Positions 50,939 to 60,106 of a stretch of 64,000 nucleotides of DNA are shown here, piece after piece. Source of the stretch: Aureimonas pseudogalii. Its GTDB lineage: Bacteria; Pseudomonadota; Alphaproteobacteria; Rhizobiales; Rhizobiaceae. Under the pieces are notes generated by a model. That model worked only from the letters and a program-made list of their open reading frames with translations, ran no database searches and was not told the origin of the DNA. The stretch covers positions 310,001 through 374,000 of the forward strand of contig NZ_JACIEK010000002.1 of the NCBI RefSeq assembly GCF_014196835.1. Reading direction: 5' to 3'. The translations under genes and the position numbers were made by a program. Positions within the stretch are counted from its first letter, which is position 1. Each line of letters begins with the position of its first letter.

Positions 50939-53857
50939 CTAGCGCGCCGCCACCCAGCGGCTTTCGAGTTCGTGGCCGAGCGACCAGTCGGCAATGCGCT
51001 TTGCGCCCTCCGGCCCGCAGGGCGCCTCGACGGGGTCGCGGTGCATCTGGAACTCGCCGTCGACGATCATCGCCTGGAGGAAGCAGGCCTCGCGATACTC
51101 GCCGCGCTCGCGGCTGACGATCTGCACTCGCGTCTCCAACGCGATCGCCTCCATCGTGCGATCGTGCCAGCGCGCCACGCCGTAGTCGGCGATCGCGACA
51201 TCGACCGCGATCGGCTTCCAGTCGTCCGGCGCCAGCGTGCCCTGCCAGCGAGCGAACTCGGGGAAGAGCTCGCCCATCGCCGGCCCGGCGCCGTCGCGGC
51301 CCGCGAGAATCACCGGGGGATGCCCAAGCACGAGCGCCTTCAACGCCTCCGAATAGGTGTTGAGAAGGGCGGCGGCTTCCGTGCCGTAGCGCTTGCGCAG
51401 CGCGGTCTCCTGCGCCTCGCGGCTGCCGGCGGCGTTGCGCGCCGTGCGCTCGGCCTCGGCGCGCTCGCTTTCGGCCTGGAGTCGCCGCGACTCGGCGGCC
51501 TTCGTCGTCGCCTGCCGCTCGGCAGCGAGGGCGGCCACCGCGCCGTCCAGTGCCGCGCGATCGAGCCAGAGCGGCGCGATCGAGGCCGGCAGACCGTCGC
51601 GCCCCATCGCCGCGGTCAGCGACTTGAGGTCTTCGGCCGAAGCGTAGAGCGCCCGGCAGTCGTGCTGGCGCGCCGCCTGGAAGGCCGCGTCGGCGTCGAG
51701 GAAGCGGACCGGGGGCAGGGCGCCGGTCTCGCCGGCGACGAAGCGGGCGAGCCGGTCCAGCACCTCGCGATGCGCCTCGCGCTCGCTCGCCACCGCGGCG
51801 CAGACCGCGCCGCCGCCCTCTTCCGGTATGAGCGCGCCGTAGCCCTCGCGCGAGCCGGTCGCGAGATCCGCCGTGATCGCCGCCACGAGCGCGGTCTCGG
51901 CCGCCTCTCGGCTGGCGAGCGCGGCATAGGCCATCGGCTCGAACACCTGCAGCGTGCCGGCTTCCATCGCTTCGAGCACGGGTGCGGCGAGCGTCGGGGG
52001 CGAGACGAGGAAGGCGCTGCGCCGCAGGAGCAGAAGATCGCGGGATGCCGCTTCGGCGGCGGTGCAGTCGCCGAGATCGACCTGCCGCGCGCCGAAGCCA
52101 GCGAGTTCTTCCGAAAGCGCCCGGCGCAGTGCCGGCTCCCGGGGAACGCCGAGCGTGCAGATCGAGGCCTTGCCCGTGGCGAAGACGAAGGCGCCGAGAA
52201 GGTTGCGCGTCAGCGAGGGCGCGTGCGGGCCCCCGTTGGCGAGCACCACGACGTCCTCGCCCGGCCCCTGGAGCAGACCTGCGTTGGCGGGCGTCACCGC
52301 GACCGCGGCGCCGAGCCCGCCGCCGGCGCTCGGGGCGGCCGGCACGGGCGCGTCCTTGGCCGCCAGCAGCGCCAGCTCGGCATCGAGGCCGAGGCGCGCG
52401 ACCAGCGAGGCGATCCGCTCGCGCGCCGCGGCCAGCACGTCGCCGTCGCCGCCCTTGAGGTCGCCTTCGAGCAGCGTCAGCTCGGCCACGAGGTCGGGGA
52501 GCTTCGGCGAGGTGAGGTTCGCCGCGATCCAGCCCGACAGCGCCGCCTGCCGCGCTTCGAGCTCGGCCCGCAGCGCCGCCACGCGCCGCACCTCTTCGGC
52601 CACGCGCTCGGTGCGGCGCGCCTCCTCGAAGGCCGCGAAGCCGCCGGAGGGTGCCAGCGCCGCGCGAAGCCGCAGCGTCGCGGCGCTCAGCGTGTCGGCC
52701 GAGCCCGCGTTCATCGCCCCGGTGACGGTGGCGACCTCGGCGGCCACCGCCAGGAGGCCGGGCGTGCGCGGGTTGAGCCGCAGGAAGGCGTCGGCATCCC
52801 CGATCAGCGTGCGCGCCTCGCGCTGCGCCGCCTTCAGGCGCTCGGCCTCGGCCGTCTCGAAGGCGGCGCGGTCGGTGAAGCCCTTGCGTCGGGCGGCCTT
52901 CCAGTCGTCCGCCTCGGTGAAGCCCGAGGCCTGGAAGGCGCGGTAGTCGCTAGCGGTGTCGACGCCGATACGGGTTGCAGCCTCCAGCGCGGCGGCCGAG
53001 GCAAAGCCGCCGGCGCGGGCGCGCACGTATTCGTCGCCGTCGCGAAAGCCGCCGGCCCGCGCCTCGTCGAAATCGCCCATCGTGCGGAAGCCGCGCGAGC
53101 GCGCCTCGCTGAAGGCCAGTGCCGAAGGGAAGCCGCCGCTCTCGGCCTCGGCGAACGAGGCCGCGTCCTGAAATCCGCGGGCGCGGGCGAGGCTGCGCTC
53201 CGCGTCGTCGCGGAACCCGTCGGCGGCGGTTCCCTCGATCGCGGCGAGCGCGGCGCCGTCGATCGCCTCGCCCGCGGGCGGGCCGAAGCGCCGGGCGAAG
53301 CGATCGAAGGCCTCGCTCGTGGTCGGGCCGATCAGCCCGTCCACCGGGCCGTCGTAGAAGCCGAGCCGCGAGAAGGACGCCTGCAGCCGGCGCACGGACT
53401 GGCGGTAGGCGGATCGGCCCATGAGATCGAGCGCGGAGGGGTCGTCGAGCGAGTGCCAGACGACACGGTCGAGATTGCGCCCCTCCGAGAGGAACGAGTC
53501 CTGCGGCACGAGATGGAGCGCCTTCAGCGCCTCGATGTTGGCCTTGGCCTTTTCGCGGCCGAGCGTTCCCGCCGCCACCGCGTAGCGGCCGTTGCGGCTC
53601 TGGATCACCAGCGTCGGCCCGAGCGTCGCGGCGTAGGATTCGCCGAGCGCCACCGCCTCCTGCGCGTTCTCGCGGCTGGCGATCACCAGCCACATCGTGT
53701 CGGATCGCACGACCGCGGGCGCGCGGCGCGCGGCCGGCCGGCTCCGGGTCATCTCGCCGAGCACGCCGGCGGCGAAATCGCCGAAGCTCTGCGGCGCGGC
53801 GGGCGAAGCCGCCACCACGAGCACCGCGATCATGCTCATTCGCAACCCGTGCCGCAC
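50939..53857 (-). CDS. Large exported protein with SPOR-like, peptidoglycan-binding and nine 14-residue repeats
   Basis: 972 residues. The N-terminus (MRHGLRMSMIAVLVVAASPA..) has a signal-peptide-like hydrophobic core; ATGs at 53857, 53839 and 53833 are all possible starts. Residues ~54-118 look like a SPOR-type fold (MWLVIASRENAQEAVALGES), and ~150-190 a peptidoglycan-binding helix (LQASFSRLGFYDGPVDGLIG). From 214 to 339 run nine tandem units of exactly 14 residues, mostly GF-x-D/S-A-x-x-F-x-x-A-R-x-x, for example GFQDAASFAEAESG and GFPSALAFSEARSR. The rest is helical with a coiled-coil-like stretch (SRRLQAESERAEAERTARNA) and ends with a Cys-containing domain. Envelope role inferred; no characterised homologue recognised. 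Confidence 0.75.
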   Translation of the reverse strand: MRHGLRMSMIAVLVVAASPAAPQSFGDFAAGVLGEMTRSRPAARRAPAVVRSDTMWLVIASRENAQEAVALGESYAATLGPTLVIQSRNGRYAVAAGTLGREKAKANIEALKALHLVPQDSFLSEGRNLDRVVWHSLDDPSALDLMGRSAYRQSVRRLQASFSRLGFYDGPVDGLIGPTTSEAFDRFARRFGPPAGEAIDGAALAAIEGTAADGFRDDAERSLARARGFQDAASFAEAESGGFPSALAFSEARSRGFRTMGDFDEARAGGFRDGDEYVRARAGGFASAAALEAATRIGVDTASDYRAFQASGFTEADDWKAARRKGFTDRAAFETAEAERLKAAQREARTLIGDADAFLRLNPRTPGLLAVAAEVATVTGAMNAGSADTLSAATLRLRAALAPSGGFAAFEEARRTERVAEEVRRVAALRAELEARQAALSGWIAANLTSPKLPDLVAELTLLEGDLKGGDGDVLAAARERIASLVARLGLDAELALLAAKDAPVPAAPSAGGGLGAAVAVTPANAGLLQGPGEDVVVLANGGPHAPSLTRNLLGAFVFATGKASICTLGVPREPALRRALSEELAGFGARQVDLGDCTAAEAASRDLLLLRRSAFLVSPPTLAAPVLEAMEAGTLQVFEPMAYAALASREAAETALVAAITADLATGSREGYGALIPEEGGGAVCAAVASEREAHREVLDRLARFVAGETGALPPVRFLDADAAFQAARQHDCRALYASAEDLKSLTAAMGRDGLPASIAPLWLDRAALDGAVAALAAERQATTKAAESRRLQAESERAEAERTARNAAGSREAQETALRKRYGTEAAALLNTYSEALKALVLGHPPVILAGRDGAGPAMGELFPEFARWQGTLAPDDWKPIAVDVAIADYGVARWHDRTMEAIALETRVQIVSRERGEYREACFLQAMIVDGEFQMHRDPVEAPCGPEGAKRIADWSLGHELESRWVAAR

Positions 53858-54487
53858 GCTCGTCTCCCCTCGGCGCCTCGTGATCGAGTTTTCCGGGCCT
53901 TCGCGGCCGACGAGCGCATCCCGCAGCGATCACACAACCGAAAGGCGTAGAGTGCAAGGGGGCGAGCGCCGGGCGACGGCTTTTGCAGAACATCCTCCAC
54001 AGGTGCGGCGACGGCCGTGGGTGCTGCATCTCGGCCGGCGTCGCGTGCGAAGCGTTGCGTGCGCCCGCACGCCGTTCCATCCAGGCGATGGGGTGCCGCT
54101 TGCTGGCGACTCGCTTCAGGCCGCACGGTCCTCGCGGCCAACGCTTCGATCGGGCCGGGCCTTCGCTGCGACGCGTGCTCGCGCGGGACCGCACCCGAGC
54201 GATCGAACGGTCGCAAGCCGCCCTCGTCGTCGCGCGAGGACACGAGTGGCGGCATCTGAAGGACGTGCCGCCGCCGCGCCGGTGCTCTGCGATGCGGCCG
54301 GCAGGACAGGTTCGGGAAGGCTCTGTTAACCGCGATCGCCGATAGTGGACGCAGGATCCCGCCGACGCCGTTCCCGTCGTCCCGTCCGGCCGCACCAGCG
54401 GCCCGGCGAGGCGTTCGGGGCACCGGCCGGCGTCGATCATCCCATGGCCGCGTCGCGCGGCCGGTTCCTGTCTGGAGTTCCAAGCTC
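53858..54487. other. Intergenic region between divergent exported-protein genes
   Basis: 630 bp with no supported gene. Open frames on both strands are Arg/Ala/Pro rich, lack ribosome sites and show no domain. A half-site TTAACC (54327) and the sequence leading to the SH3-protein gene are the only regulatory hints; I see no strong promoter or hairpin. Confidence 0.4.
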
Positions 54488-55093
54488 TTGTTCTCCCCCG
54501 CCGCCGCCCTTCGCCGTTCCGTCCTCCCGGCTCTCGCCGTCGCCCTGCTCGCCGGCGCCCTTCCGGCCCATGCGCAGTCGCCCGCCGCCGCCGCGACGCT
54601 GCCGGAGGCGGTCTCCTCGACGGCGGCCGCCGAGGAGACCGGCGAGGACGCCGAGATGAGCCGCAAGCTGCCGCTGCCGCGCTTCGTGTCGCTGAAGTCG
54701 GCACGGGTGAACCTGCGCGTCGGTCCGGGTAAGGACTACGCGGTGTCCTGGCTCTTCACCAAGCCGGGTCTGCCGGTCGAGATCATCCAGGAATACGACC
54801 TCTGGCGCCGCATCCGCGACGCCGAGGGCACCGAGGGCTGGGTCTACCATTCGCTCCTGTCGGGCGAGCGCACCGCGCTGGCCGCCCCGTGGCTGAAGGG
54901 CAAGAAGGACGCGACCATCATGATGCACCGCGCTGCCGCCCAGGACGGCGCCGTGGTGGCCGAGATGGAGCCGGGCGTCGTGACGAAGGTGCGCGAGTGC
55001 TCCTTCGGCTGGTGCCAGGTGGAGGCGGGCGGGCGCAAGGGCTTCGTCTCGCAGAACGAGATGTGGGGGGTTTACCCCGACGAACGCTTCTAG
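54488..55093 (+). CDS. Exported SH3-domain protein
   Basis: 201 residues with a TTG start at 54488 (GGAG at 10-nt spacing). A signal peptide is clear: RRSVLPALAVALLAGALPAHAQ, likely cleaved after AHA. The mature protein has two bacterial SH3-like modules: LKSARVNLRVGPGKDYAVSW at ~68-87 and a second around KKDATIMMHRAAAQDGAVVA. Such proteins are periplasmic and may bind peptidoglycan; this family (SH3_4) is widespread in rhizobia. The last four codons and the stop lie inside a large palindrome. Confidence 0.85.
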   Translation: MFSPAAALRRSVLPALAVALLAGALPAHAQSPAAAATLPEAVSSTAAAEETGEDAEMSRKLPLPRFVSLKSARVNLRVGPGKDYAVSWLFTKPGLPVEIIQEYDLWRRIRDAEGTEGWVYHSLLSGERTALAAPWLKGKKDATIMMHRAAAQDGAVVAEMEPGVVTKVRECSFGWCQVEAGGRKGFVSQNEMWGVYPDERF

Positions 55094-55137
55094 GTTCGCG
55101 CAGCGAACCAAGAAGCGTTCGTCGAGCACAAACCCCC
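55066..55137. repeat. Large palindrome overlapping the 3' end of the SH3 gene
   Basis: A 22-bp stem with one mismatch, CGACGAACGCTTCTAGGTTC.. (55078-55099) against 55103-55124, loop GCA. It is extended by GGGGGTTT/AAACCCCC (55066-55073, 55130-55137) across a short unmatched inner step. The gene's TAG stop (55091-55093) sits in the left arm. No T-tract. Confidence 0.8.
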
Positions 55138-55139
55138 GA

Positions 55140-55201
55140 CGAATGCCGTGGCATTCGGCGAATCCAGCGTCCCTCGCCCAATGCCTCCCGGGCATTTGGC
55201 G
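55140..55201. repeat. Two tandem related palindromic units
   Basis: Unit 1: CGAATGCC-GT-GGCATTCG (55140-55157) followed by GCGAATCCAGCG. Unit 2: CGCCCAATGCC..GGCATTTGGCG (55175-55185, 55191-55201) followed by AACCGAGCG. Both share A-ATGCC..GGCATT-GGCGAA, as in short repetitive palindromes. The rest of the 55094-55419 gap has no supported gene. Confidence 0.5.
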
Positions 55202-55419
55202 AACCGAGCGCTCGTTTCATCGGACGTTGCCGAGGGTTCGGCGACAAAAGCCGTCCTGCTCTGCCCATCGCGGCCGGCGCGGACCATTCGCGACCCGGCC
55301 AACGGCGATCGTCGTCGCGCCATCTGCTCGACTCCCGTAAAACGAAAAAGGCCAGGCCCTCGCGGGATCCCGACCTTTTCGCGTTCAGATGCCGAGCATG
55401 ACCGCCCGGCAAACCCGCC

Positions 55420-55890
55420 TCACGCCACCGGCGCGGCCTTGCGGCGTAGGCGCACCACCACGTCGACATTGACGATCTCCATACCTTCGGGGGGCTCCGG
55501 CAGGTCGCTCACCGAGATCGTCCCGTCGGGGATGTCGATCATCGTGTTGTCGTTCTCGACGAAGAAGTGGAAATGGTCTGACGTGTTCGTGTCGAAATAG
55601 GTGCGCTGGCCCTCGGCCGAGAGCGGGCGCACGAGGCCGGCGTCGGTGAACTGGTGCAGCGTGTTGTAGACGGTGGCGAGCGAGACCGGCTCGCCGGCCT
55701 TGTGGGCTTCCTCGTGCAGGTCTTCGGCCGAGAGATGCCGGTCGCCGGCACCGAAGATCAGGCTGCAGAGCGCCACGCGCTGGCGGGTGGGGCGAAGGCC
55801 CGCGGCGCGAAGACGCTCGAACACGCAAAAGCTCGGATGCCGAGATCCGCCTCGCGTTGCCGTCGACTGGGTTTCGCCGCGATGGTCCAT
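55420..55890 (-). CDS. irr: Iron response regulator Irr (Fur family)
   Basis: 156 residues from the ATG at 55890; a TTG at 55908 would lie only ~12 nt from the predicted transcript start. Irr is the rhizobial heme- and iron-responsive regulator that represses heme and iron-using genes under iron limitation. The Fur-type winged helix shows AGLRPTRQRVALCSLIFGAG and DLHEEAHKAGEPVSLATVYN. The Irr-specific SDHFHFFVENDNTMIDIPDG has HFH where many rhizobial Irr have HHH. There is no Cys-Pro heme regulatory motif at the N-terminus (SFCVFERL). The gene is adjacent to fabA-fabB-fabI, the conserved rhizobial neighbourhood. Confidence 0.92.
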   Translation of the reverse strand: MDHRGETQSTATRGGSRHPSFCVFERLRAAGLRPTRQRVALCSLIFGAGDRHLSAEDLHEEAHKAGEPVSLATVYNTLHQFTDAGLVRPLSAEGQRTYFDTNTSDHFHFFVENDNTMIDIPDGTISVSDLPEPPEGMEIVNVDVVVRLRRKAAPVA

Positions 55891-55926
55891 CGGTTCAGAG
55901 CCGTTCAAACTTGAGTTGGTAAATCC

Positions 55927-55956
55927 ACTTTAGCGGAGGATCTCGCATCGCCGCAA
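55927..55956 (-). promoter_or_regulatory. Possible irr promoter (minus strand)
   Basis: On the minus strand, TTGCGG (complement of 55951-55956), 18-nt spacer, TAAAGT (complement of 55927-55932). This gives a leader of about 30 nt to the ATG at 55890. Confidence 0.45.
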
Positions 55957-56018
55957 GCTCTTCCCGCACTGCTACTATAGCGACGAACCGGTTGAAGAAC
56001 AATTCAGACGGTGCCGCA

Positions 56019-56516
56019 TCACGGCGCGCAGCTCTTTCGCAGCGCCGCGATCGCCTTGCCCGATCCGCGCAGCGGCAGGCGGAGCGCACCGGCGGGCGCG
56101 GCAACTTCGAGCTCGCGGCCCTTGGCGAGCTGATCGAAGAAGGCGCCCAGCGCCGCGGCGGGGTCGCGGCGCACGAAGCGCGATCCCCCGCCGTTCGGCT
56201 CGGGCTCGGCGCGCACCGGCGCGACGCGGGCGACGCCGTCCACCGAGAGCACGAGCGTCCGGTCGCGGTCGCCGCCGAAGCGGGCGCCGTTTCCCGCCAC
56301 CAGGGTGCGGATCGACCCGCCGGGCTCGCAGGCGAACTCGATGCCCGCCGGGCGGCCGCCCTGCGTGTAGAAGGCCCGCACCGCCGCGCCCGTGCCGGCC
56401 GATCGCCACTCCTGCGCCGCCGCCGCGCCCGCGCCAGTGAGCGACGCCGCGCCGAGCGCCAGCACGAAGAAGCCGAACGTGGCGGGCCGGACCGAGGGGA
56501 GGGGAGGCATGCGCAT
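56019..56516 (-). CDS. Hypothetical exported protein
   Basis: 165 residues (MRMPPLPSVRPATFGFFVLA..); ATGs at 56516 and 56510 are both possible. A signal peptide with a likely cleavage after AAAAQE is visible. The mature part is basic-hydrophobic mixed with repeated short strands (GIEFACEPGGSIRTLVAGNG, FVRRDPAAALGAFFDQLAKG) and a Cys near the C-terminus that could pair with the one in the central part. No domain recognised. It interrupts the otherwise conserved irr-fabA neighbourhood. Confidence 0.6.
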   Translation of the reverse strand: MRMPPLPSVRPATFGFFVLALGAASLTGAGAAAAQEWRSAGTGAAVRAFYTQGGRPAGIEFACEPGGSIRTLVAGNGARFGGDRDRTLVLSVDGVARVAPVRAEPEPNGGGSRFVRRDPAAALGAFFDQLAKGRELEVAAPAGALRLPLRGSGKAIAALRKSCAP

Positions 56517-56659
56517 GAGCGATCCTTGGAAGCGTGGAGACGGGGCCGGCGGGCGGGTGCGGGTGGAAACGCGCGCGGACAGTTAACGCATTTGCCCTTG
56601 CCCGCGCCCGTGCTAAGGGCTCACTCCACGAAATTCGGCGGCGTTGAGGGCCGAACGAC

Positions 56660-57205
56660 ATGGGCGGATCGATGGACAGCACCAAGACCCAATTCGGCAA
56701 GGACGACCTTCTGGCCTGCGGCCGGGGCGAATTGTTCGGCGCGGGCAATGCACAGCTTCCGCTGCCGCCGATGCTGATGTTCGACCGGATCACGAACGTG
56801 ACGACGGACGGCGGCGAGTTCGGCAAGGGTTCGATCACCGCCGAGTTCGACGTCTCACCCGATCTCTGGTTCTTCGGCTGCCACTTCCAGGGCGATCCGG
56901 TGATGCCGGGATGCCTGGGGCTCGACGCGCTCTGGCAGCTCACCGGCTTCTATCTCGGCTGGCTCGGCGAAGAAGGCCGCGGCCGTGCGCTCGGCGTCGG
57001 CGAGGTCAAGTTCACCGGGCAGGTGACGCCGAAGGTCAAGCTCGTGGAATACGGCGTCGAGTTTCGCCGCGTCATGCGCTCGCGGCTGAAGCTCGGCATC
57101 GCCGAGGGCTGGATGAAGGCCGATGGAGAGGTCATCTATCGGGCGAGCAACCTGCGCGTCGGCCTGTTCAAGGACGAGGATGCGAACGAGGCCGCCGGCG
57201 GCTGA
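56660..57205 (+). CDS. fabA: 3-hydroxydecanoyl-ACP dehydratase/isomerase FabA
   Basis: Makes trans-2- and cis-3-decenoyl-ACP, the branch to unsaturated fatty acids. 181 residues from the ATG at 56660; a second ATG at 56672 is possible. The hot-dog fold active site is seen in [20 protein letters not shown] with the catalytic His, and the conserved [13 protein letters not shown] follows. First gene of fabA-fabB-fabI. The upstream region has TTGCCC at 56592 and CTAAGG at 56613, a weak promoter candidate. Confidence 0.97.
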   Translation: MGGSMDSTKTQFGKDDLLACGRGELFGAGNAQLPLPPMLMFDRITNVTTDGGEFGKGSITAEFDVSPDLWFFGCHFQGDPVMPGCLGLDALWQLTGFYLGWLGEEGRGRALGVGEVKFTGQVTPKVKLVEYGVEFRRVMRSRLKLGIAEGWMKADGEVIYRASNLRVGLFKDEDANEAAGG

Positions 57206-57268
57206 CCGCCGGACGCGCAATCGAAAAAAGACGGAGCGGCCGAGGGCCGGCCCCAGACGGAGTTCGCC

Positions 57269-58486
57269 ATGAGACGGGTCGTCGTGACCGGAATGGGCAT
57301 CGTGTCCTCGATCGGCAACAATGCCGCCGAGGTCGCCGCCTCGCTGAAAGCCTCGCGCTCCGGCATCAGCTTCGCGCCCGACTATGCGGAGCTGGGTTTT
57401 CGCTCGCGCGTCCACGGTAAGCCGACGTTGGATCCCACAACGATCCTCGACCGCCGGGCGCTGCGCTTTCACGGTGGCGGCACCGCTTGGAACCACGTGG
57501 CGATGGACGAGGCGATCGCGGACGCGGGCCTCGAGCCCTCCGACGTCTCGAACGAGCGCACGGGGCTGGTGATGGGATCGGGCGGCTCGTCCACCCGAAC
57601 CATCATCGAGGCCGCCGACATCGCGCGCACAAAGGGGCCGCGCAAGGTCGGCCCGCTCGCGGTGCCGAAAGCCATGAGCTCGACGGCGTCCGCCACGCTC
57701 TCCACCTGGTTCAAGATCAAGGGGCCGAGCTACTCGATCTCCTCGGCCTGCGCGACCTCTACGCATTGCGTCGGCAACGCCGCGCAGCTGATCCAGCTCG
57801 GCCTGCAGGACATGATGTTCGCCGGCGGCTGCGAGGATCTCGACTGGACGCTCTCGGTGCTCTTCGACGCGATGGGCGCCATGTCGTCGAACTTCAACGA
57901 CACGCCCGCCGTGGCGTCCCGACCCTACGATAAGGCGCGCGACGGTTTCGTGATCGCGGGCGGGGCGGGCGTCCTCGTGCTCGAGGAATACGAGCACGCC
58001 AAGGCGCGCGGCGCCAAGATCTACGGCGAGATCGTCGGCTACGGCCTGACCTCGGACGGCGCCGACATGGTGGCGCCCTCGGGCGAGGGCGCGGTGCGCT
58101 GCATGCGCCAGGCCATCGCCAACGTGCGCGGGCCGATCGACTACATCAATCCGCACGCGACCTCGACGCCAGTCGGCGACCGGATGGAGGTGCAGGCGAT
58201 CCGCGAGGTGTTCGGCGACGCCATCCCGCCGATCTCCGGCACCAAGGCGCTGACCGGCCACAGCCAGGGCGCGACGGGCGTGCAGGAGGCGATCTACTCG
58301 CTCCTCATGCTGCGGGACGACTTCATCGCCGCGAGCGCCCATATCGAGGAGCTCGATCCCGAGTTCGCCGACATGCCCATCGTGCGCGAGCGCCGCGACG
58401 ACGTGCGCCTCGACACCGTGCTCTCGAACTCCTTCGGGTTCGGCGGCACCAACGCCACGCTGGTGTTCCAGCGCGTGCGAGATTGA
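57269..58486 (+). CDS. fabB: 3-oxoacyl-ACP synthase I FabB
   Basis: Elongates cis-unsaturated acyl-ACP and condenses with malonyl-ACP. 405 residues. Catalytic Cys in [20 protein letters not shown] (about residue 163), with the two histidines in [17 protein letters not shown] and [16 protein letters not shown]. The C-terminal [15 protein letters not shown] is present. The ATG at 57269 has CGGAG at 6-nt spacing. It is 63 bp from fabA and 20 bp from fabI, an operon. Confidence 0.97.
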   Translation: MRRVVVTGMGIVSSIGNNAAEVAASLKASRSGISFAPDYAELGFRSRVHGKPTLDPTTILDRRALRFHGGGTAWNHVAMDEAIADAGLEPSDVSNERTGLVMGSGGSSTRTIIEAADIARTKGPRKVGPLAVPKAMSSTASATLSTWFKIKGPSYSISSACATSTHCVGNAAQLIQLGLQDMMFAGGCEDLDWTLSVLFDAMGAMSSNFNDTPAVASRPYDKARDGFVIAGGAGVLVLEEYEHAKARGAKIYGEIVGYGLTSDGADMVAPSGEGAVRCMRQAIANVRGPIDYINPHATSTPVGDRMEVQAIREVFGDAIPPISGTKALTGHSQGATGVQEAIYSLLMLRDDFIAASAHIEELDPEFADMPIVRERRDDVRLDTVLSNSFGFGGTNATLVFQRVRD

Positions 58487-58506
58487 CCATTGCGGGGGAG
58501 GGCGCC

Positions 58507-59358
58507 ATGGGCGACCTGATGAAGGGCAAGCGCGGCCTCGTGATGGGCGTCGCCAACCACAATTCCATCGCCTGGGGCGCTGCCAAGGCGCTGGCGGGGC
58601 AGGGCGCCGAGATCGCGCTGACCTACCAGGGCGAGGCCTTCGGCAAGCGCGTGAAGCCGCTCGCCGCCGAGATCGGCTCGACGCTGCTGGTGGACTGCGA
58701 CGTCGAGGACATCGCCTCGGTGGACCGGGTGTTCGAGACGCTGGCGGCCGAGTGGGGCAAGATCGACTTCGTGATCCACGCCATCGCCTTCTCCGACAAG
58801 AACGAGCTGAAGGGCCTCTACGCCGACACGACGCGCGAGAATTTTACGCGCACCATGCTGATCTCCTGCTTCTCGTTCACAGAGATCGCCAAGCGCGCGG
58901 CGGCGATCATGAACAATGGCGGCTCGCTGGTGACGCTGACCTATGGCGGCGCCACCCGCGTCATGCCCAACTACAACGTGATGGGCGTCGCCAAGGCCGC
59001 GCTCGAGGCCTCCGTGCGCTATCTCGCGGCCGATTTCGGGCCACGCGACATCCGCGTCAACGCCGTCTCGGCCGGGCCGTTGCGCACGCTCGCCGGGGCT
59101 GGCGTCTCCGACGCGCGACTGATGCTGAACTACCAGCGCCGCAACGCGCCGATGCGCCGCAACGTCACGCACGAGGAGGTCGGCGGCTCGACGCTCTACC
59201 TCCTGTCGGATCTGTCCAAGGGCGTCACCGGCGAGATCCACTACGTCGATGCCGGCTACAACATCATGTCGATGCCGGCGCTCGACGAGCTGAAGGCGCA
59301 GGAGCTTCGGGCCGAGATCGCCGGCGACGCCGTAGCGGTCGCCGAGCCCGCAAAGTAG
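58507..59358 (+). CDS. fabI: Enoyl-ACP reductase (NADH) FabI
   Basis: Last step of each fatty-acid elongation cycle; the triclosan target. 283 residues from the ATG at 58507 (GGGGGAGG upstream); the TTG at 58483 is not needed. The Rossmann start is GLVMGVANHNSIAWGAAKAL, the catalytic Tyr-x6-Lys is YNVMGVAK, and FVIHAIAFSDKNELKGLYAD is typical. It may be one of several FabI paralogues, as rhizobia often have two. Confidence 0.95.
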   Translation: MGDLMKGKRGLVMGVANHNSIAWGAAKALAGQGAEIALTYQGEAFGKRVKPLAAEIGSTLLVDCDVEDIASVDRVFETLAAEWGKIDFVIHAIAFSDKNELKGLYADTTRENFTRTMLISCFSFTEIAKRAAAIMNNGGSLVTLTYGGATRVMPNYNVMGVAKAALEASVRYLAADFGPRDIRVNAVSAGPLRTLAGAGVSDARLMLNYQRRNAPMRRNVTHEEVGGSTLYLLSDLSKGVTGEIHYVDAGYNIMSMPALDELKAQELRAEIAGDAVAVAEPAK

Positions 59359-59386
59359 CGCGGCGCCCGTCGTCGGGGCGCGCGTC

Positions 59387-60106
59387 TCAGCCCGTCACCG
59401 GCGGCTCCACGAAACGCGCGCGGATCGCCGCGGCGACGCGCGTCGGCGCCTCCAGGCTCGGCAGGTGGCCGCACTCCTCCAACTCCACGAAACGGGCGTC
59501 CGGCATCGCCGCCGCCATCGCCCGGCCGTCGGCCGGCTGCGAGAACTGGTCCTCGTGCCCCCAGACGAGCAGCGCGGGACACGCGATGCCGCCGAGATCA
59601 CTGCTGCGGTCGGGCCGCGTCATCAGCGCCTCGTTCTGCGCCAGCGTGCGATCGACGGGCGCGCGTGCCGCCATCGCGCGGAAAATATCGGCCGCCGCCT
59701 GGCCGCGTCCTTCCGGCTCGAACACGATGGCCCGCGCCATCGCCTCCACCAGCGCCCCGTCGCCGCTCTCGATCGCCGCGCGCCGGTCGTCGTAGGGTCC
59801 GCGTTCGCCCGGTCCGCCGGGCCCGGCACCCATCACCACGAGCCCGCGCACGAGATCGGGCGCGAGGATCGCGGTTTCACGTGAGACATGGCCGCCGAAC
59901 GAGGTGCCGAGCACTACGAAGGGCCGGCCCTTCGCGGCCTCCACCACCGCGGCGGCGCAAGCGCGCAGGTCCGGCGCGTCGGCGATCACCACCTCACAGT
60001 CGAAGTCCGGCCGCAGCAGCGGGATCAGCGGCTCGTAGAGATCGCCGTCGCAGGCGAAGGCGGGAACGAGAAGAAGCAGCATCGGAACGCTCGCAGTCGG
60101 TTTCAT
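59387..60106 (-). CDS. Alpha/beta hydrolase
   Basis: 239 residues from the ATG at 60106; the longer open frame upstream is not protein-like. The nucleophile elbow is VVLGTSFGGHVSRET (G-x-S-x-G), the acid is probably Asp in LLVWGHEDQFS, and the base is His in ELEECGHLPSLEAPTRVAAA. The substrate is unknown. It is convergent with fabI, ending 28 bp after it. Confidence 0.8.
   Translation of the reverse strand: MKPTASVPMLLLLVPAFACDGDLYEPLIPLLRPDFDCEVVIADAPDLRACAAAVVEAAKGRPFVVLGTSFGGHVSRETAILAPDLVRGLVVMGAGPGGPGERGPYDDRRAAIESGDGALVEAMARAIVFEPEGRGQAAADIFRAMAARAPVDRTLAQNEALMTRPDRSSDLGGIACPALLVWGHEDQFSQPADGRAMAAAMPDARFVELEECGHLPSLEAPTRVAAAIRARFVEPPVTG

Noticed and set aside
50891-53950. 1019-codon plus-strand frame opposite the 972-residue exported protein
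   Set aside because: Arg/Gly/Ala-rich shadow; the minus-strand frame has a signal peptide, SPOR-like and repeat structure.
53836-54666. 276-codon minus-strand frame in the 630-bp gap
   Set aside because: Arg/Ala/Pro-rich, overlaps the start of two better genes, no domain.
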